64,000 bases of DNA from Cercis canadensis (lineage: Eukaryota > Streptophyta > Magnoliopsida > Fabales > Fabaceae): assembly GCA_003255065.1 (NCBI GenBank), contig QAOA01000920.1, positions 9,301 through 73,300 of the forward strand. Direction: 5' to 3'. Both the position numbers and the translations under genes were made by a program. The notes under the pieces were generated by a model. The model saw only the letters and a list, made by a program, of their open reading frames with translations, ran no database searches and was not told the DNA's origin. Shown here in pieces: positions 1-9,617 of this stretch (its first letter is position 1; each line of letters opens with the position of its first letter).

Positions 1-782
1 GCGGAGGATCTTTGGTGAGTCATGCTGGTAGAGAAGCGAGCCTGGAAGAGCTCGGCGAGTTGGTCGAAAGTTGAGATACTATACGGCGGGAGGCTTGAGA
101 ACCACTGAAGTGCTGCTCGGCGCAGAGTGGTAGGAAAGGCTCGGCACATGATTTCTTCTGCTGATCCTGCCAGAAGCATGACCGAGTTATAATTTTCCAA
201 ATGCTCTCTAGGATCTGTAGAACCATCATAGGAGTCGAGGTGCGGTGGTTTGAAATTCTGGGGCAGAGGGAAAACCATGATTTCTTTTGTGAAAGGATGC
301 TTGGCAGCTCGTCTCTTTTTCTCCAAAGCTTGTGATGGTTGGCTCTGAGCGAAAGTTTGTAGAGGTACTTCTCGGACGAGGGACTGGAAGGAAGATTGGT
401 TTTCTTCGATCTCCTCAGTATGCGGATTCTTGTGGTGCCTGCCTTGAAGAGTGTCTTGAAGACGAAGAGGAGAGTTTCCGCGGGTTGAAGTTTCGACCCA
501 AGAGTCGGTTTTTTGAACCCGCTGTTTTAATTCTGCTATCTCTGCTTTGTCTGCCATCCGTTCTTGTTTGAGGGTTTGGATTTCGCGGAGCAAAAAGGAG
601 AGAGTGGCCTTGTCTGAGTTTTGATCTGTGTTTACGCAAGGAGGTTCCGGGCTATGAGAAGTGTGGCGAGGAGGTGGGAGTGGTTGCCTTCGGGTAGTGC
701 CTGGTTGAAATGGGGGTCTTGTGGGTGAAGGAGTGGTTTCCGAGTTGGTGCGAGGGTTTCCAAGCTCGGTGGTCGGGTCCAT
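1..782 (-). CDS. Ty3/gypsy gag polyprotein, N-terminal 260 codons (runs off window)
   Basis: An open frame on the minus strand starts at the ATG at 782-780 and stays open to the window edge. The N-terminal third is Pro/Ser/Thr-rich. It is followed by a probable coiled coil rich in Lys, Glu and Leu (about residues 60-95). The last 70 residues carry a plant gypsy Gag core with the motifs DGSTDPREHLENY, MCRAFPTTL and AALQWFSSLPP, typical of the retrotransposon gag family (PF03732-type). Gag would form the cytoplasmic particle that packages element RNA. The frame lies directly downstream of a primer-binding site and a 5' LTR at 865-1152, which supports the start. No stop is visible in this part, unlike most retroelement frames here, so this copy may be fairly young. 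Element-level call is firm; lineage is not resolved. Confidence 0.85.
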   Translation of the reverse strand, partial: MDPTTELGNPRTNSETTPSPTRPPFQPGTTRRQPLPPPRHTSHSPEPPCVNTDQNSDKATLSFLLREIQTLKQERMADKAEIAELKQRVQKTDSWVETSTRGNSPLRLQDTLQGRHHKNPHTEEIEENQSSFQSLVREVPLQTFAQSQPSQALEKKRRAAKHPFTKEIMVFPLPQNFKPPHLDSYDGSTDPREHLENYNSVMLLAGSAEEIMCRAFPTTLRRAALQWFSSLPPYSISTFDQLAELFQARFSTSMTHQRSS

Positions 783-846
783 TTTGCACAAAACAGGATC
801 GTACAATGAATTTGTTTCTCGGGGAAAAGGGAGGAAACAAGAATTT

Positions 847-862
847 CCCACAGACGGCGCCA
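847..862 (-). other. Primer-binding site of the element at 1-1152
   Basis: On the minus strand, two bases beyond the LTR end, lies TGGCGCCGTCTGTGGG. Its position immediately inside the LTR and the TGGCGCC start are those of a plant gypsy minus-strand primer site. The priming tRNA is not certain, because the match to Asp tRNA stops after the first nine bases. Confidence 0.7.
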
Positions 863-864
863 AA

Positions 865-1152
865 TGACGATGCCTGATTTTGGTTCAAAGGAGAGAGGTT
901 GGTTAAGTGGGATCACTTGAAAAGATAAATGGCCAAGGTCGGGTGCATACCCGAGTTTTGATGCTGAGGGTAATATGAAATGGGAGTTTTATGTATCCCT
1001 TTGTCTTGTCCGAAAAAGCGTGCATTTTACTTCTTGTTTTTTCTTATTTATAGGGAGATTCCCAGGTTTAAAGGGTCTATGGATTGGGTTCAGTTATGGG
1101 CTTGGTGATAATGGGCTTAAAGCCATATGGGCCGAAATATTGGGTATCTACA
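865..1152 (-). repeat. 5' LTR of minus-strand Ty3/gypsy element
   Basis: On the minus strand the repeat starts TGTAGATACCC and ends GCATCGTCA, just before the primer site. A TATTTATAGGG promoter-like element lies inside. The same termini and internal stretches recur at 44563-44887, a second LTR of this family. Because the primer site lies at its low-coordinate side, this is the 5' LTR of an element extending left out of the window. Confidence 0.8.
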
Positions 1153-1763
1153 CTTTGCAAGGTAGGGAATGGAAGGAGCTAATAGGTTGACGGGAGATCA
1201 TAAAAAGCACCGTAGTCTATTGTGTCTCTGAAATACATGTCTAAAAAGACTTGACCTAACTGCATAAATTAAAAAAAGGGGGAGAGATTAGAGAGCAGAA
1301 CCAGAGTGTTATGAAACTCAAAAATGAAAAAAAAAATAAAATAAAATAAAAGAATTGTGTGTGCTGTGTAACGTAATAAGACACTAGTGGACAAGTATAG
1401 CAGCGGAAAACGGGGTGCAATGTGAGACTTTTGCCACTGAAGAATTGGAGGAAATGCAGAGAGAGAGGTGAGTTCAGTAGGTGTGTGCGTATCAGAAGAG
1501 AACAGAACCAGGTGTTACTTTTGGTGTCTCAGTGACGCCTAGAAAGGTTTGCAAAGAAAATGACACTTCCATGAGGATGTCACAAAGTGTAACCCTAACC
1601 GAACCGACAATACTCTACTCCAATTTTTTTCTACCAGAATGAAATATGGACAAAGCTATTCATGGGGATTTGTTTTCTTAAAAGATAGCGGTATTAAGCA
1701 AAATATTAATGCGGATTCAGATTTTTTTTCTCACTTTGTCAAGTTTGCTTTGATAATGCTTTA
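1153..1763. other. Intergenic stretch, no gene recognised
   Basis: AT-rich sequence with A-runs and AAAAT repeats near 1330-1350. Positions 1495-1550 match 32589-32642 with about one difference. From about 1620 it is homologous to 43738 onward. No coding potential was seen on either strand. Confidence 0.5.
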
Positions 1764-1768
1764 ATTAT

Positions 1769-2492
1769 TGGTGAACACGTTGACATTTTAGCTTTAACCT
1801 CAACCAACTCGGCCTGCCAATCCCTAATTGGGATGGGATGTAATAACTCTTCTAGTTATGCTACCACCGCCCGATCTACTAGTGCTAGAAACAGAAAATT
1901 CTAGACAACCTCACTGACCGAGAAAATAAACTTTACCAACTCAAAAAGAAAAGGAAAATCAACAAAAAAAAAACAAGATTAGGGAAGAGATTACTTATCA
2001 AAAACAAGTAGAAGATGAACCGAGCTGAAACCGTGCAACCGAGCTCCCCAACTAAGCAATGGACCACAAGCAAGCCGACCTTAGCTCCGATCTCCACGAA
2101 AAACGTAAAAAAAATAATGAAGTCTCCAGAAGAGTCATATATATAGGAAAATCTAAGAAAGATCGAACGGCCATATTTTAAATCACCAAATGACATCCAA
2201 TGGCCACAAATCAACCATCACATGGTCCAGAAGCCTAAACGTCCCCTCGAAAATGACCCATGACACTTCATAGGGTGTACTTTGATGGCACCATAATTAA
2301 GTGCCATCATTAGGCTCATGTTAGCACCATCAAATGCACGCCACGTAGCACGCGACCCGTAGCTCCTCCGATATTAGAAACTTTACATTAACCCCTAGCC
2401 CTTAGCTCACATCTACTCTTGTGTAGATAAGACCTAGGACCAGACTCCACCGACCTCATACCAGATCCCCGACCTTAGCATAGGAATCATCA
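1769..2492. repeat. Solo LTR with 5-bp target-site duplication
   Basis: A 724-bp insert begins TGGTGAACACG and ends AATCATCA. It is flanked by the direct repeat ATTAT (1764-1768 and 2493-2497). The homologous block at 43738-44562 lacks it and keeps a single GTTAT-type site near 43880, so the insertion is proven by comparison. TG...CA ends, a 5-bp duplication and no internal domain make this a solo LTR, the product of recombination between two LTRs. Orientation and superfamily are not determined, since TATA-like stretches are readable on both strands. Confidence 0.8.
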
Positions 2493-2497
2493 ATTAT

Positions 2498-3030
2498 CAA
2501 ACTTAAATCTACATCATTCACATAAGTTTCTAGCCTTTGGGTGAAGAAAAATCATAATTCAGATACTATGCTATGAATCATATATAGTGAGTACACAGAC
2601 AATACTATAGCAGTTTTTCAACCCCAGTTTATGTTTAGATTTTTAGTTTAGATGAGACTGGACTATCCAAATCATGTTTCAGGTGATATTAACTCCTTTT
2701 TTTTGCAAGATAATGTTTTCAACAGGAGATTGCATTTTGGTAGCATATGCAAGTAGCTTTTATATGCACATTGGAGAATTTTGAAAGTTTAGTGCTTAAG
2801 ATGCGATTTATAAATTTTTTATTTATTTTCTTTGTTGTTGGATCCATTTTATATACTTTGGGGTGTTAGCTCCATGTCCTCTCAACCTATTTTGATGATA
2901 ACAAAGGGAGAGAAGGTCTAAAGTTTGTTTTAGCTCCAATACAAATTAAAAACACAAAAAAGGGGGAATAGGCGTTAAAAAAATAAATTAGGAACTAAAA
3001 ACATATTAAACCAAAGAACAAAAGCATTGC
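2498..3030. repeat. Old dispersed repeat block, copy A (with 1620-1768 and 7065-7320)
   Basis: With the later insertions removed, 1620-1768, 2498-3030 and 7065-7320 line up in order with 43738-44562. Shared text includes CCATGTCCTCTCAACCTATTT followed by a GATAACAAAGGG-type purine stretch. Such a purine stretch resembles the region before the 3' LTR of some copia elements, so the block may itself be a very old retroelement remnant. No frame survives. Confidence 0.6.
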
Positions 3031-3039
3031 CTTTTTGGC

Positions 3040-6000
3040 AATGGTGTAGCAGTAGGTTTGGCTTCAAGAAGACCAGCATCTCGCAAAATGTCTAGCACAT
3101 ATTTCCTTTGATAGTAAAGGAATCATGGAGAAAGTGTTTCACCTTCTGAATGTCATAGTCATGGGTGCCAGTGACAAGAACTTCATCAACATAGACTAAT
3201 AGAGCCAAGAAAGAATTGAATGTGTGCATGGTAAATAAACAATGATCATGAGCACTTTGTGTGAAACCATAGGCTTGAAGTTTAGCACAAAACTCAAGGT
3301 TCTATTGGCGAGAAGCCTATTTTAAACCATACAGAGAGCGTTTTAACAAACAAACCTCATGTAGCTGTGCTTTGGTATAGCCTTGAGGAGGGTGCATAAA
3401 CACTTCTTCATCAAGATAACCATGCAGAAATGCATTATTAATATCTAACTGATGTAAAGCTCAATTTTTGGCAATAACAATGGCCAAAAAAATCCACACT
3501 GTAACAAGTTTAGCTACAGGAGAGAATTTGTCCTTATAATCAACTCCCTCCATCTGATGGTAGCCTTTGGCAACCAATCTTTCTTTGTATCGATCAATGG
3601 TACCATCGGGCAAATATTTCACCTTATACACCCATTTCAACCTAATGGTTTTCTTGCCTGGAGGCAAAGGAACTAAGTCCCATGTGTGATTGGATTCTAA
3701 GGCCTACAACTCTTTGTTCATAGCCTCAATCCACTTTTTATTTTTGCTTGCATGATAATAAGAACTAGGTTTACAAACAGAAGACACATTTGCAAGAAAA
3801 GACATGTAAGTGTTAGTGAGAAAAGGGGATTCATCGTATGGGAAGGTTGGTGGTGCATAGGCTGAAGAGCTTGGTGAGATAGCTGCATGTGAAGTAGGAA
3901 TAACAGTAGGTCAATCCGAAGGGAGAAACACATTAGAGACAAAGTCAGACATCCATGTTGGTTTATTTAAATTTATGTCTAGTGCCATGTCTTAAAGTAG
4001 GGAGGGGAATTGCAGGAGGTAAAGAAAGAAGAGGCTGTTCAGGTGAAGGAAGGATGGAACTCAAGTGTGGAACATAATCTGAAAGAATAACATATTGGCC
4101 AGATTCAGGTGCATGAGGTAGATTAGGGGGAACAAAAGTAATATTTGGCATAGGAGTAGAGAAAGGGATAGTAGAATCAAGAAATGGGATATATAGAGAT
4201 GTTGCACTGTTATCATGAGGGATATTTTCAAAAGGAAAGACATTTTCATGAAAAATAAGATCTCGAGAAGTATAGATCTGATGAGAATTTAAATCATAAA
4301 CCCTATATGCCTTATGACCTGTGACAAATCTGACAAAAATACACCTATATGCTCGGACTTCAAATTTTTCTTTGTGTGGCAATGTGTTAGTGGCATAGCA
4401 TAAGCAACCAAAACATTTAAGGAGACTATAGTCTAGTCTTTTGTTATGTAATAGTTCATAGGGAGCTCTCCAATTTAGAAGACTAGTAGGTAGTCTGTTG
4501 TCTGTTTATGATGTGAGCTGCCATTGAAAGAGAGTGACCCCAAAATTTTATGGGTAAATGTGCCTGAAACATAAGTGCTCTAGCAATTTGTAAGATGTGT
4601 TTATGCTTCCTTTCAACAATCCCATTATGTTGAGGAGTATAAACACAACTCTTGTGATGCAAAATGCCTAATTGAGACAAGAAAGATTGACATTTATTCT
4701 TGGTAAATTTAGAAACATTGTCTATCCTAATGCACTTAATCTGTTTTTGAAATTGAGTTTTCACCATTTTAAAGAAAACTTTCAACGTTTGTAGTGTTTG
4801 ATGTTTGTGCCTAAGTAAGAAAACCCAAGTAGCTCTGCTACAATCGTCTACCACAATAAGCATGTAGTGTGCTCTTGTGATAAAGGCTTTACTGTAGGGT
4901 CCCCATAAATCTATATGCAGAAGATCAAAAATAAAATCTGATCTAGTATTGCTAAAGGGAAATGACAACCTATGTTGTTTTGGTTTGTGACAAATATCAC
5001 ATGGTGAAAACAGTGTGGTATCCATACAATTTAAAAAAGGAATGTATTGTAATGCCTTTAAAGAGGCATGACCAAGTTTGTTATGCCACAAAAATTCAGG
5101 AATTTTATTCGAATCAATAGTAGTAGTACAAGGAATATTAACTGAGTTACAAACAGAATCACAAGTAGATTTGACTAAGTCAATCTGATTATTACAAGGA
5201 ATGGAGGAAACAGGAACATGAAAGGATGATTTGTCTAAAATGTATAAACTCTCAATCACTTTACCAATTGCTAGAACAACTTCAGTCTGTGGGTCCTGTA
5301 AAATGCATTTGTCAAGATGAAAGACAAACTGAATTTGAGCAATTTTGGAAAGTTTTCTCACTGAAAGAAGGTTAAATTTGAAGCTAGGGACATAAAGTGC
5401 ATCAATCAAAGCTAGAGTGGGGCTAAGATGCACATCACCTATTTGATGAACAAGTTTGATTAATCCATTAGGTAAAAAAACTGGAGTGATATGTGTTACT
5501 GGTTTTGGTTGATCAAGTAATTTGGGGTTAACACACATTTGATTTGATGCCCCTGTGTCCACTATCCAAGTTCCAAGATCTAAATTATCAACTGAATGTA
5601 AAGCAAAATGAAAAACTAGATGAGAAGTGTTACCTTTAAATCCAGCCTGTCCTTTTATTAATTTTGACAGCTCCTGTTGAATCATTTCTGTCAAAGAAGC
5701 TCTTTGATCATTGTTTTTCCCAACAACACGATCCATGTTGACATCCAAAAGATTATCAGCAAAATTAGCCATATACTTTCCCTCTAAAGCCTGATTGCAT
5801 TGATCCTTAAGTTCCTTATACCATTCTGGATAACCATGCAATTTGAAGCATGTGTCCTTAGTGTGACCACCCATGTTAGAGTGAGCATAAGATAATTTCT
5901 CATATTTTTCATTCTTTCTGTCATTGTAATTTGGTTTCTTATGGTTTCCTTGATTTCCCTTTCCACCACTAGATCCTCTTCCCATAGGTGTTCTCACAAA

Positions 6001-6712
6001 CATTGCTGAATTCTCAACTTTCCCCACCAAGTTAAGATGAACCTCTCTTTGCTTCTCAATTCGCAAGATCATTGAATAAGCCTTGTTGACTGAAGGTAGG
6101 GGGTCACCAAGATTTGGTTCCGCACATGATCAAAATCATCACTGAGTCCCATTAAAAATTGCAGCAGCTTGTTTGAATGAGCAAGATCATAAACCTTCTT
6201 CGTAACACCATAGGTACAGTTCTTACAAGTGCAATGTGGTATTGGCTGTATACAAACCAATTCATCCTACAATTTCTTCAGCTTTGTGAAATACTGCACC
6301 ACTGACTGATTTCCTTGAGAAATAGTGCTTATTTCTCTTTGAATTTGATAAATTTGTGGTCCATTAGAATCACCAAAACGTTCTTCCAATTTCAACCAAA
6401 GCTCTCTTGCAGTCGATGCAAAGAGAAATGCTTCTACTATTTCCTTACAAATAGAGTTTAAAATCTATGATCTAATCATACAATCCACCTGAAGCCACTG
6501 ATCATAATCAGTAGAATCTTCTTCAGGCATCACACATCTTCCATCGATGAATCTGAGCTTCACCTTTGCTCCTAGGGCTATCTTAATTGATATACTCTAT
6601 GACAGATAATTGTTACCTGTCAAAGCAGTTGTGACAAGTTGCATTCCTGGATGATCTGAATTCGCCAAAGCCATAGGATCTCCATTGAAGTTGCTCGTCA
6701 TTTCCTTGTGCG
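3040..6712 (-). pseudogene. Copia gag-pol, frameshifted
   Basis: Gag starts near 6712 and shows in-frame stops (near 6602, 6464 and 6270). Its zinc knuckle is degenerate: the GGHTKDTC half is visible near 5855 but the first Cys pair is lost. A long open frame (6072-4483, 529 codons) holds the protease (WIVDTGAS, about 5570), the integrase zinc-binding region (LWHNKLGHAS to CDICHKPK) and the catalytic core (LLHIDLWGPY, IDN, NGIVERKH). The usual SDN around the second catalytic Asp reads IDN. A further frame at 4382-3963 covers the integrase C-terminal region. RT remnants follow at 3667-3040, including [12 protein letters not shown]. Non-functional as it stands. Assignment to copia rests on integrase lying before RT. 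Confidence 0.85.
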
Positions 6713-6823
6713 ATGTTGCAGTTCCAGTTTCCATTCTTTCAGCAGAATTGAAACAGAGTAAACTCGACAATCTTTCTTCAAAGAATCAGCAAGATGAAGA
6801 TATAGGCAAATCTGGATCAATTT

Positions 6824-6835
6824 GTTCTGATACCA
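6824..6835 (-). other. Primer-binding site, initiator-Met type
   Basis: The minus strand reads TGGTATCAGAAC directly next to the LTR end. This is one base from the common plant copia primer site complementary to initiator-Met tRNA. Confidence 0.8.
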
Positions 6836-7064
6836 TGAAAATTCTTGAGAAGTGATAAACCAGAACATGTAGAAAAGCAAACCAGAGAAGATGTGAAAGC
6901 TTTTCTGTATATTTCCTTCTATCTGATACGATGCACATGCTGTGCTATATATATAGGGCAAAAGTAAAATAAAAATGCCACGTAGGGACATTCCAGCTCA
7001 GCTAATCTCACTAACTAATAACAGACTAACCAACTACTAATTATACTTAGCCAACTAACTAACA
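6836..7064 (-). repeat. 5' LTR (229 bp) of truncated copia
   Basis: On the minus strand it starts TGTTAGTTAGTTGGC and ends GAATTTTCA next to the primer site. A CTATATATATAG TATA-like element lies near 6950. No partner LTR is present because the element is truncated at the other end. Confidence 0.8.
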
Positions 7065-7389
7065 CTCGGGTTATAAATAAATCTGTACAAGTTTCTGGTT
7101 CAAGTAAAACTTGTAGTGAAAACTTGTTCTTGTCAAACAGAAAACCTAAACCAGAAATCAAAAGCAGAGTTCTAGATTTTGAAAATCATTTTTAAAGCTC
7201 AGAAAACTTAACCATAAATCAACAAGAGAAGCAATCAAAGATGAAAACAAGATCAGAGCAGATCAGACAGCTGAAAATATATAAAATCAGAATTAAACAT
7301 AAGAGCAAATGCATCAAAAGTAAGAACGGCACATGCAACTCAGATATGCAGCAAATCAGCAACCCAGAAAAATCATATCAGAGAAACAA

Positions 7390-7979
7390 ATGAAGGAATT
7401 TGGATTCAATATTGCCAACGGTTTTTCTAGATTTTCCTAGTGAGAGATTACATTTTCTTTTTAAAGACTTGGAAAATGTAAAATTAAAATCAAAGTAACC
7501 ATTGAGCAAATTATTTTTCACATTTTAAATCACAAGAACTTGAGCTTTCAAGCTCCAAAGAAAGTTGCTTAATTTTTTTTCCTTTTGGAGAGAATTTTCA
7601 TAATTCAAAATCTCATTTTCATTCACAATAGAGGAAACGTTTTTCATGCAAGTCATATTCTAATTTTCTAACATTTTCTCATTTAATTCATCAAGAGCAT
7701 ATATCAAATTATTGTAAGAAGTACTTATGTCAAAATTAGAGTCATTTACCTCCAATAAGCCCTTTTGAGCCATGAAGCATGTATCTACTAACTCTTGTGT
7801 GGTTGGCTCTTCACAAGGGCCATCCTCTTTTTCATCATGGCTTCAACTTGCCTCTTCTTGTTCTTTGATCCCATCATCATCAAGAGGTGTATGGCATACA
7901 ACACTTTTATGAGAAACCTCTTGGGTGCATCTTTCAAGATTGTCATCCTCAATGTTTTGTAAAAGAGAGCCTAAAATCA
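7390..7979 (-). pseudogene. Copia gag central region, fragment
   Basis: Minus-strand translation gives an acidic stretch (HDEKEDGPCEEPTTQ), then CFMAQKG, then a run of Asn/Leu/Lys-rich helix. That is the arrangement seen in the part of Gag near the zinc knuckle in several plant copia polyproteins. A few stops interrupt it, and no knuckle or protease remains. The fragment ends exactly where the next LTR begins at 7980. Family assignment is by motif memory only. Confidence 0.4.
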
Positions 7980-8993
7980 TGGAGATTACCAACGGCTAGC
8001 AATCACCAAACTGCTAGCAAATAGTTAGGGCAGTAATGATTAGCTAGTAATTAGTAGTTAATTAGGACAGAAATTCTTTCCCCCTTAATTCTCTCCTCCT
8101 TGTTGTATAAATGCATGATTGTACAATTGAAATAGATGAAATAAATATTTTCTTTTTCTCATTTCTTTGTTTACATGGTATCAGGGCCTCTATAAAAACT
8201 TTGATTCGAGACATCATCTGGAAAAGACCTTGCAATACATCCTTTTAAGGATTCGTATAACAAGTCCTTTTGAGGATTTGTATAACAAGAGTTTGGGCAG
8301 GATTCATATAACAAGAGTTTGGGTAGATCTTAGTACCACTTTGGCTTCTTCAAAATTTCATAGTACACGCATAAATTTTTGATTGTTCAGCTACCAGGTT
8401 TTCTGCATAAGTTCTTAACTGATCTGCTTCCAAGTCAGCTGCATACTCTACTTGTCTTTTGAAGTTGGTTTAGTATTTTTTGAGGAATTATTGAATTTGA
8501 AAAACCAGATATGATTTTTGTTAAGCTTACTGGCAAGAATTTTATCCTTTCAGTTCCACTTCCAAATCTTTGTGGAAGGCAAAGGTCTATTAGGGATCCT
8601 TGATGGTTCTGAAAAGGAACCAATGGATGACAAAGAAAAAATTAAGTGTAACGCTAATAATGATAAAATTAAATCTTGGATATTGAGTTCAATTTAGGCT
8701 GATATTAGCTTAAGCTTGATATCATTCAAAATGGCTTGTGAAATTTGGAAGCATTTCAATAAAGTCTATTCTCAGACCAATCATGCTAGGCAATTTGAGG
8801 TAGAGTATGAAATTGTTAAAATCATCCAGGGAGAGAAAGACATTCGAAGTTTCTATACAGAGTTTTTGAAATTATGGTCTGAACAAGATTTGATATCTGT
8901 TAGCACTGTTGAAAGCTCAGCCTATGGAGAAATCAAGAAAGAAAGAGAAAGAAGCAGACTGATGCAATTTTTGTTGAAGCTCGGGCAAGAATT
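7980..8993 (+). mobile_element. Ty1/copia 5' fragment (LTR, primer site, partial gag)
   Basis: The LTR runs about 7980-8175, starting TGGAGATTACC and ending TTGTTTACA, with a TATAAAT element near 8105. The primer site TGGTATCAGGGC follows at 8176-8187. Gag is readable from about 8490, with frameshifts and stops. It ends at 8993 because another copia element starts at 8994. The rest of this element is not recovered to the right, so it was lost when the younger insertion or its flank was truncated. Confidence 0.7.
8490..8993 (+). pseudogene. Copia gag fragment
   Basis: Readable pieces include FVKLTGKNF, a stretch around KEPMDDKEK, and then an open frame with FKMACEIWKHFNKVYSQ and a helical, charged segment typical of copia Gag. 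Two stops and at least one frameshift separate these pieces. The last sensible residues precede the LTR at 8994. This gag serves as a landmark showing that the 8994 element inserted into an older copia. Confidence 0.7.
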
Positions 8994-9507
8994 TGTTAAA
9001 AGTAGCACACCTTTCTAGTCTTAACTAGAAACTTCTCTAAACTCCTCCTAGCTTCATCACCAACTAAGGGCAGCAGCTACTGGAAAAATCTACAACTCCA
9101 GCCAACCTTCTAAATAAAAGAACAGAAAATTCTAGTAGTACAGCTGTTAAACAACTAAAGAAGAAACTAGAAACTAGAATAGAAAGAAACCGACTTGTGC
9201 AAGTCGGTTATAAGCCTATAAATAGGCACTAGTAGCTAATGTAAAAGTGAAAGACAAGTCTTAGCCTTGTACATGTTTCCTTCAATCACTAAGTCCTTTA
9301 ACTACTACTATTCATACCTCTTCCTCCTATTACTAACCTTTTACTTTCAATTACTTCTGACATATCACTATCAAACTATCATTTCCACTTCTTACTACTC
9401 CATCTATCACATTACGATATTTTCCACGATCCTAGTCATATTTTCAACTATTCCTTCTATTCCTTTTACACATAAATACAATTACTATCTCATCTCTTAA
9501 ACTAACA
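8994..9507 (+). repeat. 5' LTR of nested copia
   Basis: Starts TGTTAAAAGTAGC and ends AACTAACA. A CCTATAAATAGG TATA element lies near 9220, and a CT-rich leader-like stretch follows, as expected for a U3-R-U5 layout. The possible left target sequence is GAATT; the right one is lost. Confidence 0.75.
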
Positions 9508-9520
9508 GTAGTATCAGAGC
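9508..9520 (+). other. Degenerate initiator-Met primer site
   Basis: GTAGTATCAGAGC directly follows the LTR. It is one mismatch from TGGTATCAGAGC and is therefore probably inactive. Confidence 0.6.
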
Positions 9521-9617
9521 TTCGTCTTTTTATTTGAGCGTGAGGCTTATTCACTAAAACTCATTTTCCTATCCCACATTCTATTTATCCTTTACCTAAA
9601 AAATTCTCCTCTAGTCC

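Larger units (their letters stand above)
3031..7064 (-). mobile_element. Ty1/copia retrotransposon, 3' truncated
   Basis: Minus-strand element with a 5' LTR (6836-7064), an initiator-Met primer site (6824-6835), gag, and pol in copia order (protease, integrase, RT). It stops abruptly near 3030 in the distal RT region, so RNase H and the 3' LTR are missing. It lies in the old repeat block: left flank (to 3030) and right flank (from about 7065) are contiguous in the copy at 43738-44562. With one end lost, no target duplication can be read. Confidence 0.85.

Noticed and set aside
1933..2214. 93-codon hydrophobic frame as a membrane protein
   Set aside because: It lies fully inside the solo LTR and is made of T-rich LTR sequence; no family resemblance.
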